Assembly: GCA_025351675.1 (NCBI GenBank) | Contig: JANXVK010000343.1 | Coordinates: 1 to 6,144 of the forward strand | DNA from: Rhizobacter sp. | GTDB lineage: Bacteria > Pseudomonadota > Gammaproteobacteria > Burkholderiales > Burkholderiaceae_C | Direction of reading: 5' to 3' | Length of the DNA stretch: 6,144 nucleotides | Shown here: positions 1 to 6,144 of the stretch, in pieces | How the letters are laid out: the number at the start of each line of letters is the position of its first letter | Numbering within the stretch: position 1 is the stretch's first letter | Translations under genes and position numbers: made by a program | Notes under the pieces: generated by a model | Databases searched by the model: none | What the model saw: the letters and a program-made list of their open reading frames with translations, nothing else | Told to the model about the DNA's origin: nothing

Positions 1-1109
1 GTGATGTCGAGCGACACGCCAACAAAGGCGCGCGGATGCCCCGCGGCGTCGCGTTCCACGACGCGGCGGACCAAGAGGTCACGCCACGAACCATCCGGCC
101 AGCGGTGCCGCGTTTGCACATCGACCGGCCCAGGCGTGACCAGCGACTGCTCGGCCGCAGCGGACAGCTTGGCGATGTCGTCGGCGTGGATGTAGGCCCG
201 GGCCTCGGCCCGCGACAAGCCTTCCGCACGGTACGGGATGCCGAGCACCTTGAAACCGTGCTCGTTGTAGCGCAGCCGGTCGGTCAGCAGGTCGTGGCGC
301 CAGATCACGATGCCCGCCAACTCGGCGGCGAGCCGCAGCTGGGCCGACGCGGTGTCGAGCGAACGCGCGAGATCGTAGACGTCGGTGTCGTCGAACATGA
401 AACCGATCGCGCGCACCGGCGCACCGTCGGGCCCGTTCTTGACTTCCCACTGCGACTGGATGCGCCGCAATGATCCGTCCGGGTGGACGACGCGGTAGCG
501 GGCCATGTAGCGCCCGGCTTGGCGGGTCGAGTCGAGGTAGCGCTGGTCGAGCCGGTCGTCCGGGTGGACGCGGTTCGCCGCTTCGAGAAAATCGGGGGTA
601 CCCCCCTCGGTCGGTGTCATGCCCCAGAAGGCGAACACGTGGCGGTCCCAGTGGCCACGCGCGGACGGAATCTCGCGCTCCCAGACGCCCAGGCGTCCGA
701 ACTCCTGAGCCATGTCGAGCAGCTCCGACAGCTGCTGCGCGCGGTCGGCGAGCTCGTGCCGGGCGGTGGTGTCACGCAGCGTCCAGAGTCGATCGACGTC
801 GACGCTGCTGACGCGCGCCTCGATCCACAACAGCGCGCCGCTCGCGGTGCGCAACGCGAATTCGGCCGGCGCGAGCGCATCACCGCGCAGGCCTGCCGCG
901 AGGGCATCACGCGCGGTGCCGGCGGCGAGGGTCAGCAGATCGGCGCCGGCCTGCAGCCCAGTCGCGCGCTCAAACGCCGGGTTGCACCAGCGGATGCAGC
1001 CGGCCGCGTCGGTCAACGCGAGCAGGTCGTAACTTTGTTCCAGCCACACCGCGAGCGAGCCCGCGGAAGGCGGAGCGTCGGGCGAGGTTGGGGCGCTGGA
1101 TTCGCTCAT
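1..1109 (-). CDS. Multi-PAS sensor protein, N-terminal 369 residues (C-terminal output domain off the left edge)
   Basis: Reading the minus strand from the ATG at 1109-1107 gives an uninterrupted frame of 369 codons that leaves the window without a stop. Three PAS modules are visible. PAS1 (about residues 22-116) has the core DLLALTDAAGCIRWCNPAF. PAS2 (about 135-246) is PAS_3-like, with VHPDDR at 181-186 and YRVVHPDGSLRR at 205-216. PAS3 (about 262-369) has IHADD at 307-311 and RHRWPDGSWRDLLVRR at 334-349. Helical linkers near 117-137 and 245-262 could be signalling coiled coils. There is no signal peptide or membrane segment, so this part should be cytoplasmic. Proteins of this design usually end in a histidine kinase, GGDEF/EAL or helix-turn-helix output, but none is visible, so the output is unknown. 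The start is uncertain: the bases before the ATG read GAGTCTCCTC, with no good Shine-Dalgarno. The ligand or cofactor cannot be deduced. Confidence 0.88.
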   Translation of the reverse strand, partial: MSESSAPTSPDAPPSAGSLAVWLEQSYDLLALTDAAGCIRWCNPAFERATGLQAGADLLTLAAGTARDALAAGLRGDALAPAEFALRTASGALLWIEARVSSVDVDRLWTLRDTTARHELADRAQQLSELLDMAQEFGRLGVWEREIPSARGHWDRHVFAFWGMTPTEGGTPDFLEAANRVHPDDRLDQRYLDSTRQAGRYMARYRVVHPDGSLRRIQSQWEVKNGPDGAPVRAIGFMFDDTDVYDLARSLDTASAQLRLAAELAGIVIWRHDLLTDRLRYNEHGFKVLGIPYRAEGLSRAEARAYIHADDIAKLSAAAEQSLVTPGPVDVQTRHRWPDGSWRDLLVRRVVERDAAGHPRAFVGVSLDI

Positions 1110-1239
1110 GAGGAGACTCGAAGTGCCACCCGCGTCTGCAAGACACGCGGCACTGCCGCCCAGTCTAGCGGCGCCGCGGCGCTTTCGATCGCCGGATCAG
1201 CAGCGTGTTGGCGCCGACCGGCGGCGCAAATTCACGCGC
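1110..1239. other. Intergenic region between the PAS sensor and the reductase, with hairpin potential
   Basis: Both flanking genes are on the minus strand, so this stretch holds the 3' end of the reductase transcript and the leader of the PAS gene. Three inverted repeats are visible. One spans 1208-1229 (TTG/CAA plus CGCCG/CGGCG, with one bulged base) just after the reductase stop. The second is a perfect 12-bp palindrome, GCGCCGCGGCGC, at 1171-1182. The third is an imperfect hairpin at 1122-1154. None is followed by a T-run on the minus strand, so I do not call an intrinsic terminator. No clear -35/-10 promoter is visible, and the PAS gene could be read through from the reductase. Confidence 0.5.
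1122..1154 (-). promoter_or_regulatory. Imperfect hairpin in the leader of the PAS sensor gene
   Basis: AGTGCC (1122-1127) is the exact reverse complement of GGCACT (1149-1154). Inside, GCGT/ACGC and CT/AG can pair around a small GCA loop with bulges. In the minus-strand RNA the hairpin ends 12 bases before the ATG at 1109, so it would sit close to or over the ribosome landing site. A regulatory role is inference; in GC-rich DNA such structures also occur by chance. Confidence 0.3.
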
Positions 1240-2271
<1,032 letters not shown>

Positions 2272-2280
2272 GTTGTCTGT

Positions 2281-2285
2281 CTCCG
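2281..2285 (-). promoter_or_regulatory. Ribosome binding site of the reductase gene
   Basis: On the minus strand this reads CGGAG, 9 bases before the ATG at 2271. It supports that start over the 84-codon in-frame extension. Confidence 0.7.
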
Positions 2286-2356
2286 AGGGGTGAGCCGCGA
2301 ATCCTGGATCGCGTGATGAACGCGCCGAGTCATTGACGCGACGAGAAGGACCGGCG

Positions 2357-2383
2357 AAAAAAAACCGCGGCCGAGCCGCGGTT
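2357..2383 (-). terminator. Intrinsic terminator after the cold-shock gene
   Basis: Read on the minus strand, a perfect 9-bp stem AACCGCGGC/GCCGCGGTT with a 3-base TCG loop runs directly into a T-run. The plus strand shows eight A at 2357-2364, two of which lie in the stem. It begins about 30 bases after the cold-shock stop codon and faces the right way to end that transcript. It separates the cold-shock unit from the reductase gene. On the plus strand the tail is only TTCTGTT, so it should act mainly on minus-strand transcription. Confidence 0.93.
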
Positions 2384-2413
2384 CTGTTCGCTGGGCTTGC
2401 GCCCGGCGGGGGT

Positions 2414-2623
2414 TTACAGCACGCGAATGTTCGCGGCTTGCAGGCCCTTTTGGCCTTGCTTGACTTCAAATTCGACGCGCTGGTTTTCCAGCAAGGTCTT
2501 GAAGCCAGAGCCCGTGATGTCACGGAAGTGGGCGAACAGGTCAGCGCCGCCCGCGTCTTGAGCGATGAAGCCGAAGCCCTTGCTCTCGTTGAACCACTTC
2601 ACGGTACCGGTTTGGGTCGTCAT
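2414..2623 (-). CDS. CspA-family cold-shock protein (single-stranded nucleic-acid-binding)
   Basis: The protein has 69 residues, the normal length for a single cold-shock domain, an OB fold that binds single-stranded RNA and DNA and acts as an RNA chaperone in the cytoplasm. It opens with [15 protein letters not shown] (6-20), which contains the RNP1 motif KGFGFI. RNP2 is DLFAHF (28-33), a variant of the usual DVFVHF that I associate with beta-proteobacterial members. The C-terminus [13 protein letters not shown] (57-69) is typical. AGGA lies 9 bases before the ATG at 2623. The gene is monocistronic: a strong terminator follows it and a divergent intergenic region precedes it. Whether it is cold-induced or constitutive cannot be told, because bacteria carry several paralogues; for that reason I give no gene symbol. 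Confidence 0.97.
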   Translation of the reverse strand: MTTQTGTVKWFNESKGFGFIAQDAGGADLFAHFRDITGSGFKTLLENQRVEFEVKQGQKGLQAANIRVL

Positions 2624-2661
2624 GGAAAACTATCCTATCTATTTTCGAATAATGCGCAGCA

Positions 2662-2679
2662 CATGCAGCGCATGCAGCG
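2662..2679. repeat. Tandem 9-bp repeat, two perfect copies, in the presumed cold-shock leader
   Basis: CATGCAGCG occurs twice back to back (2662-2670 and 2671-2679). A degenerate third unit, GCGCAGCA, lies just before at 2654-2661. In the cold-shock transcript the units read CGCTGCATG and begin about 38 bases before the start codon. The unit contains the palindrome TGCA, so the RNA could pair in alternative registers. The function is unknown. Confidence 0.75.
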
Positions 2680-2885
2680 ACACTCAAGAAACGATCAGGG
2701 GATTTCTATCGACGCCCGCCGCGAGAACCGCGCCGGTCTGGGGAAGAATCTCTAGCAACCACTGTCTTGCGTATAACTGTGCTTTGGACTGTACACGAAA
2801 CCGCGCGCCCGCGTGCCGAAGGCTGATTCGCCGCTGCCTGCAGCCGCTCAAGCTGTGGTTCAGAATCGACACGATCGAATCACGC

Positions 2886-2890
2886 GAGGG
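2886..2890 (+). promoter_or_regulatory. Ribosome binding site of the cupin gene
   Basis: GAGGG lies 7 bases before the ATG at 2898. It supports that start over the in-frame extension that runs back to 2565 through the intergenic region and into the opposite cold-shock gene. Confidence 0.75.
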
Positions 2891-2897
2891 CCGGCCA

Positions 2898-3347
2898 ATG
2901 AACTGGAAACACGAGGGCGTGCGGGTCGTTGGCGCCGATCAGCTCGACGCGAGCACCGCGCAGACGCCCGGCATGGACCGCAAGGCCGCGATCAACTTCG
3001 CGCGCGTCGGCGCGAACAAGTTGTGGGCCGGCACCGTGCACATCCACCCCGACGCGAAGACCGGCGCGCACCACCACGGCCCGCTCGAGAGCGTGATCTA
3101 CGTCCTCAAGGGCCGCGCCCGCATGCGCTGGGGCGACGCGCTCGAGTTCACCGCCGAGGCCGGCCCCGGCGACTTCATCTACGTGCCGCCGTTCGTGCCG
3201 CACCAAGAGATCAACGCCAGCGCGACCGAGGTGCTCGAGTGCGTGCTGGTGCGCAGCGATGGCGAAGCGGTCGCGGTGAACCTCGACATCGCGCCGGTCG
3301 AGAAGCCCGAGTCGGTCAAGTGGATCGACCCGACACATCCGGCATGA
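2898..3347 (+). CDS. Small single-domain cupin protein
   Basis: This 149-residue protein has one conserved cupin beta-barrel. Cupin motif 1 is GAHHHGPLESVIYVLKG (56-72), with His58, His60 and Glu64 as likely metal ligands. Motif 2 is GDFIYVPPFVPHQEIN (91-106), with His102 as the fourth ligand and Asn106 conserved. The classical PxG of motif 2 is replaced by PPFVP, which is common in small cupins. A bound divalent metal is therefore expected, but the reaction (dioxygenase, isomerase or simple binding protein) cannot be read from the sequence. There is no signal peptide, so it should be cytoplasmic. Its stop overlaps the start of the next gene (ATGA at 3344-3347), so the two are probably translationally coupled and the cupin may act with the flavin oxidoreductase. 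It is the first gene of a three-gene operon. The family call is secure; the specific function is unknown. Confidence 0.94.
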   Translation: MNWKHEGVRVVGADQLDASTAQTPGMDRKAAINFARVGANKLWAGTVHIHPDAKTGAHHHGPLESVIYVLKGRARMRWGDALEFTAEAGPGDFIYVPPFVPHQEINASATEVLECVLVRSDGEAVAVNLDIAPVEKPESVKWIDPTHPA

Positions 3348-4348
3348 AGCGCTTGACCCTCTCGGTCCTCGATCAATCGATCTCGGTCGCCGGCAGCAGC
3401 GAGGACGCGGCGATCCGCGACACGCTCGATCTGGCGCAGCACTGCGAGCGCCTCGGCTACGCACGCTTCTGGGTCAGCGAGCACCACGGTCTGTCGACGA
3501 CCGTCGGCAGCGCGCCCGAAATGCTGATGGCCGCGATCGCGGCGCGCACCACGCGCATCCGCATCGGCAGCGCCGGCGTGATGCTGCCGCACTACAGCGC
3601 GCTGAAGGTGGCCGAGCAGTTCCGTGTGCTCGAAGCGCTGGCGCCGGGGCGCATCGATCTGGGCGTCGGCCGCGCGCCGGGCGGCGACATGCGCACGGCG
3701 CGCGCACTGAACTCGAACGCGCACGCGGCGGCCGACAACTTCCCCGAGCAGGTGCGCGACCTGCAGGCGTGGACGACGCTGCCCGAGCACCACGGCATCG
3801 CCGCGCACCCGCTCGGGCCGCATGCGCCGGAGGTGTGGATCCTCGGCAGCTCGAACTACGGTGCGCAGCTCGCCGCGCACTTCGGCCTGCCCTATGCGTA
3901 CGCGTATTTTTTTGTCGACGGCCAAGGCGCGGATGAAGCACTGGCGCTGTATCGACGCCTCTATCGCCCGAGCGAGCGCCATCCCGAGGCGCAGGCGACC
4001 GTGTGCGTCTGGGCGCTGGTCGCCGACACGCACGACGAAGCCGCGCATCACGCGCTCGGCCGCGAGCGCTGGCGCGTCGACCGGGCGCGCGGGGTTCTGG
4101 GGCCGCTGCAGGCGCCCGACGCGATCGCGCAGCGCGGCTTCACGGCCGACGAATGGCCGACGGTCGAGGCGATGCGCGCGAAGGCCTTCGTCGGCACTGC
4201 GAGCGAGGCCGGGTCGCAACTGCGTTCGCTCGCCGACGAGCTCGGCCTCGACGAGATCGTCGTCAACACTTGGGCGCACGAGCCGGCGGTGCGCCGCACC
4301 TCGTACGCGCTGCTCGCAAAGGAATTCGGATTGGAAACAGCGACATGA
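3344..4348 (+). CDS. LLM-class flavin-dependent oxidoreductase, luciferase-like, YhbW type
   Basis: The 334-residue protein is a complete member of the bacterial-luciferase-like flavin monooxygenase superfamily, resembling E. coli YhbW and the 'luciferase family oxidoreductase group 1' set. These enzymes use reduced FMN and oxygen, but most have no known substrate. Visible signatures are RFWVSEHHGL (41-50), GSAGVMLPHYSALKVAEQF (75-93), APGRIDLGVGRAPGGD (100-115), and WILGSSNYGAQLAAHFGLPYAYAYFF (165-190), the region expected to contact the flavin. FVGTASEAGSQLRSLADELGLDEIVV (282-307) is the usual C-terminal helix/strand. The start overlaps the cupin stop and has no strong Shine-Dalgarno, which fits translational coupling. 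The stop overlaps the next start in the same ATGA fashion. A T7 run (3907-3913) encodes Phe189-Phe190 with TTT codons, unusual in this GC-rich gene. The enzyme probably needs a separate flavin reductase, which is not seen nearby. Confidence 0.95.
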   Translation: MKRLTLSVLDQSISVAGSSEDAAIRDTLDLAQHCERLGYARFWVSEHHGLSTTVGSAPEMLMAAIAARTTRIRIGSAGVMLPHYSALKVAEQFRVLEALAPGRIDLGVGRAPGGDMRTARALNSNAHAAADNFPEQVRDLQAWTTLPEHHGIAAHPLGPHAPEVWILGSSNYGAQLAAHFGLPYAYAYFFVDGQGADEALALYRRLYRPSERHPEAQATVCVWALVADTHDEAAHHALGRERWRVDRARGVLGPLQAPDAIAQRGFTADEWPTVEAMRAKAFVGTASEAGSQLRSLADELGLDEIVVNTWAHEPAVRRTSYALLAKEFGLETAT

Positions 4349-4581
4349 ACCTCGTCGACTTCCCGCTGCGCGGCGAGTACATCACCCTCGATGCGCTGCT
4401 GAAGGCGACCGGCCTCGCGCCCAGCGGCGGCATCGCGAAGATGATGGTCGCCGACGGCCTCGTGCAAGTCGACGGCCGCGAAGAGTTGCGCAAGACCTGC
4501 AAGGTTCGCGCGGGCCAAGTCGTCAGCCTGCACGGCACACGCGTTCGCGTGGTCGCGCCCGACGCCGACACATCGGCCTGA
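4345..4581 (+). CDS. ybcJ: S4-domain RNA-binding protein, YbcJ family
   Basis: The 78-residue protein consists almost entirely of one S4 RNA-binding fold, like E. coli YbcJ (about 70 residues). The family pattern is clear: LDALLKATGLAPSGGIAKMMVADGLVQVDG (15-44), then REELRKTCKVRAGQVVSL (45-62), ending in a short strand VRVVAP (67-72). The basic Arg/Lys residues between 49 and 55 are placed to touch RNA. Such proteins are thought to bind structured RNA, perhaps rRNA, but their role is poorly defined. The ATG at 4345 overlaps the oxidoreductase stop (ATGA at 4345-4348), with a weak GGA 9 bases upstream, so translation is probably coupled. It is the last gene of the operon, and only 3 bases separate its stop from the stop of the converging gene. 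Confidence 0.93.
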   Translation: MNLVDFPLRGEYITLDALLKATGLAPSGGIAKMMVADGLVQVDGREELRKTCKVRAGQVVSLHGTRVRVVAPDADTSA

Positions 4582-4584
4582 CGC

Positions 4585-6144
4585 TCAGGGCTTCGCGCCC
4601 AGCCGCTGCAACTCGAAGCCCGCCGCGGCGTGCTCGATGTAGCGCGTGATGCCCTTCGCGCGGGCCTTCTCGAACGCCTCTCTTGCTTTCTCGGGCTGCT
4701 TCGCGTTCAGGTGGTATTCGCCGATGTAGAACCAGCCCTCGGCCAGCGCGAGTTCCTGGTCGTCGCCGGTCTTGCGGCCGATCTGCTCGATGACCTGCTC
4801 CGGCGTCAGCTGCCCGGCGAACATCGCCAACGCCGGGCGCGGCCAGGCACCCGTCGGATCGGCGGCGGCGAGCAGTTCCGGCGGCAACGGGCGGTTCAGG
4901 CGCTGCAGCGTCCAGGCCTGCCAGAGTTGCGCGTAGGCGCGGTTGCCGGCGTCGGGCCGGTCGAGCACGGCCTTGGCGAAATCGTCGGCGGCGGGCTCAA
5001 GCTTGCCGTCGAAGAAGCGCGCTTGGCCGCGCCGGTAGTACACGTCGGCGGCGGTGGCGCCGAAGGCCAGCGCCTTGCCGAAGTCGTTCGACGCGGTGGC
5101 GAAATCGCCACGCGCCCAGTTCGCATTGCCTTGGCAGAACCAGGCTGCGCCCAGCGACGAAGCCTGCTTCACCGCTTCCCGCGCGTCCTTCAGCGCCTCG
5201 TCGACGTTACCGAGCTCGGTCTGCGCCTCGGCGCGCAGGCACAGCGCCAGCGCCAGGTCGTCGCCACCGAGCTGGCCGCCGCCGATCGACTTGCCGGTGC
5301 GCTCGACCGTGGCTTTGGCGCGGGCGAGCAGGTTGTCCTGCAGCGTCTTGCGGCCGATGCCGAGGAAGCCGCCGTCCTTGACCTGGTTCGGCGCGACCAC
5401 CATTGGGCCACCGATCGCGCGCTCGAGCGACCGCGCGTCGGCGACGAGCTTGGGCACATCCTTCGCCGCCACGCTGTGGGTCAGCGGCTCGAAGCGCAAC
5501 GTGGCCGTCGCGAGATTGCCGCGAAAGCTGCGTGTCACCTCGGCGGCGAACGCGGCATTCGTGATGCGCTGGGTGCTCGGGTCGAGCACCCCACTGACGC
5601 TGGGCGGCCACTGCATCTCGGCGCTGTACAGCACGGTGACCGGGAACGCCGGCAGCGCTACCCCGAACTGGCGCGTCGGCGAGGGCGGCACCGGGATCGT
5701 GTTCTGCATGTTGGCCGGCGCGAAGCGCATCACCCAGTTGCCGTTGTCGGCGATTGCGAGCTTCGGCACCTTGAACCTGGCGCTGATCGTGATGCGGTTC
5801 TGGTCGACCTCGTCGGTGAGCTCCGGCACACCGATCAACGCGATGCCGGGGTAGCGCCGCTCCAGGTTCGTCAGCAGCAGGCGTTGCAGGCGCGGCGGGT
5901 CGAGGCGCGCAACCGTCAGCCGCATCTGCTCGGCGGCCACGCCGTTCCATTGCTGGCGGGTTTCGAGCTCGCCGTCGTCGCCGAACGCATCGAGCTTGAA
6001 CTTCTCGGTCAGCTCGTTGCGGAAGATGTCCTTGCGGTTCGGTGACAGCACGTCGGTCAACGCGCTCGTGGCGTGTGCGTCGACCACCAGAACACGCGCG
6101 TCCTCGAGCCCCTGGCCCATGCGCTCGACCGGGCCGCGCTGGCC
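4585..6144 (-). CDS. DUF3857/transglutaminase-like protein with TPR repeats, C-terminal part (N-terminus off the right edge)
   Basis: The frame is open from the right edge to the TGA at 4587-4585, giving about 519 residues. A methionine codon at 6120-6118 exists, but eight in-frame codons precede it with no stop and the protein starts mid-domain, so I treat it as internal. Counting from that Met, residues 1-240 (ARVLVVDAHATSALTDV at 8-24, later beta-rich segments such as TISARFKVPKLAIADNGNWVMRF at 111-133 and LPAFPVTVLYSAEMQWP at 156-172) resemble the region after the transglutaminase-like core in DUF3857-type proteins. The catalytic core itself would lie outside the window. TPR-like helical pairs follow at about 288-321, 322-355, 356-389 and 457-490, for example GNVDEALKDAREAV and KQPEKAREAFEKARAKG. 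The TPRs suggest a protein-interaction role. Such proteins are often exported or membrane-linked, which cannot be tested here. Coding status is firm; the family name is a recalled resemblance. Confidence 0.85.
   Translation of the reverse strand, partial: GQRGPVERMGQGLEDARVLVVDAHATSALTDVLSPNRKDIFRNELTEKFKLDAFGDDGELETRQQWNGVAAEQMRLTVARLDPPRLQRLLLTNLERRYPGIALIGVPELTDEVDQNRITISARFKVPKLAIADNGNWVMRFAPANMQNTIPVPPSPTRQFGVALPAFPVTVLYSAEMQWPPSVSGVLDPSTQRITNAAFAAEVTRSFRGNLATATLRFEPLTHSVAAKDVPKLVADARSLERAIGGPMVVAPNQVKDGGFLGIGRKTLQDNLLARAKATVERTGKSIGGGQLGGDDLALALCLRAEAQTELGNVDEALKDAREAVKQASSLGAAWFCQGNANWARGDFATASNDFGKALAFGATAADVYYRRGQARFFDGKLEPAADDFAKAVLDRPDAGNRAYAQLWQAWTLQRLNRPLPPELLAAADPTGAWPRPALAMFAGQLTPEQVIEQIGRKTGDDQELALAEGWFYIGEYHLNAKQPEKAREAFEKARAKGITRYIEHAAAGFELQRLGAKP

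Larger units (their letters stand above)
2624..2897. other. Divergent intergenic region between the cold-shock gene and the cupin operon
   Basis: These 274 bases must carry the promoters of both outward-facing units. The parts nearest the cold-shock gene (about 2624-2660) and around 2750-2800 are visibly richer in A and T than the flanking genes. No convincing sigma-70 promoter stands out. The best weak candidates are TTGCGT (2767-2772) with TGTACA (2790-2795) 17 bases on for the plus strand, and on the minus strand a TTATAC-like -10 from the same AT-rich patch (about 2771-2776). Short frames cross the region on both strands, but their translations resemble nothing I know, so I call no gene here. 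The tandem repeat at 2662-2679 is listed separately. Confidence 0.6.

Noticed and set aside
1171..1182. GCGCCGCGGCGC palindrome as an intrinsic terminator or operator
   Set aside because: No T-run follows on the minus strand, and such GC palindromes are frequent in DNA of this composition.
2272..2523. 84-residue N-terminal extension of the reductase to an upstream Met
   Set aside because: It crosses the cold-shock terminator and overlaps the cold-shock gene in another frame. The ATG at 2271 has a good ribosome site and starts the family-typical sequence.
2684..2872. 62-codon minus-strand frame upstream of the cold-shock gene as a possible small protein
   Set aside because: No known motif, no ribosome site that stands out, and it lies where the leader and promoter of the cold-shock gene are expected.
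2565..2897. In-frame N-terminal extension of the cupin
   Set aside because: It runs antisense to the cold-shock gene and through the intergenic region, has no cupin features, and the ATG at 2898 has GAGGG at the right distance.
2813..3343. Long plus-strand frame covering the cupin region in another phase and reading into the LLM protein, as if a fusion
   Set aside because: The part before 3344 is an Arg-rich out-of-frame reading of the cupin gene. The LLM protein has its own start in the ATGA overlap.
4630..6045. 471-codon open frame on the plus strand opposite the TPR gene
   Set aside because: Low-complexity Arg/Ala/Gly/Leu translation with no family resemblance; the minus-strand frame has clear TPR patterns.

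Overview
The window is GC-rich chromosomal DNA whose codons strongly favour G or C in third position. This leaves long but meaningless open frames opposite most genes. The gene content points to a beta-proteobacterium, most likely Burkholderiales: a CspA-family protein with a [12 protein letters not shown]2 region, a CurA/YncB-type reductase, a YbcJ-type S4 protein and a long DUF3857/transglutaminase-like TPR protein. That placement rests on protein resemblance recalled from memory, not on a search. I see no tRNA, rRNA, CRISPR array, transposase, integrase or phage gene.

Layout from left to right. (1) Positions 1-1109, minus strand: the N-terminal 369 residues of a cytoplasmic multi-PAS sensor, whose output domain lies off the left edge. 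(2) 1110-1239: a short structured intergenic stretch. (3) 1240-2271, minus: a complete NADPH-dependent medium-chain reductase of the CurA/prostaglandin-reductase type. (4) 2414-2623, minus: a small cold-shock protein followed by a textbook intrinsic terminator (2357-2383) that separates it from the reductase gene. (5) 2624-2897: a divergent intergenic region that must hold the promoters of the cold-shock gene and of the plus-strand operon. It contains a tandem 9-bp repeat in the presumed cold-shock leader. (6) 2898-4581, plus: a three-gene cluster with ATGA stop/start overlaps, encoding a small cupin, a YhbW-like flavin-dependent (LLM) oxidoreductase and an S4-domain RNA-binding protein. (7) 4585-6144, minus: the C-terminal part of a probable DUF3857/transglutaminase-like protein with TPR repeats. 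It converges on the S4 gene with only 3 bp between the stop codons, and its N-terminus lies off the right edge.

Functionally the window mixes redox enzymes (reductase, LLM oxidoreductase, cupin), RNA-binding housekeeping proteins (Csp, S4) and two truncated multi-domain proteins. I do not see a defence, mobile or otherwise new multi-gene system. The features most worth a second look are the coupled cupin/LLM/S4 operon, the repeat-bearing cold-shock leader and the PAS sensor with a hairpin and no clear Shine-Dalgarno in front of its start.
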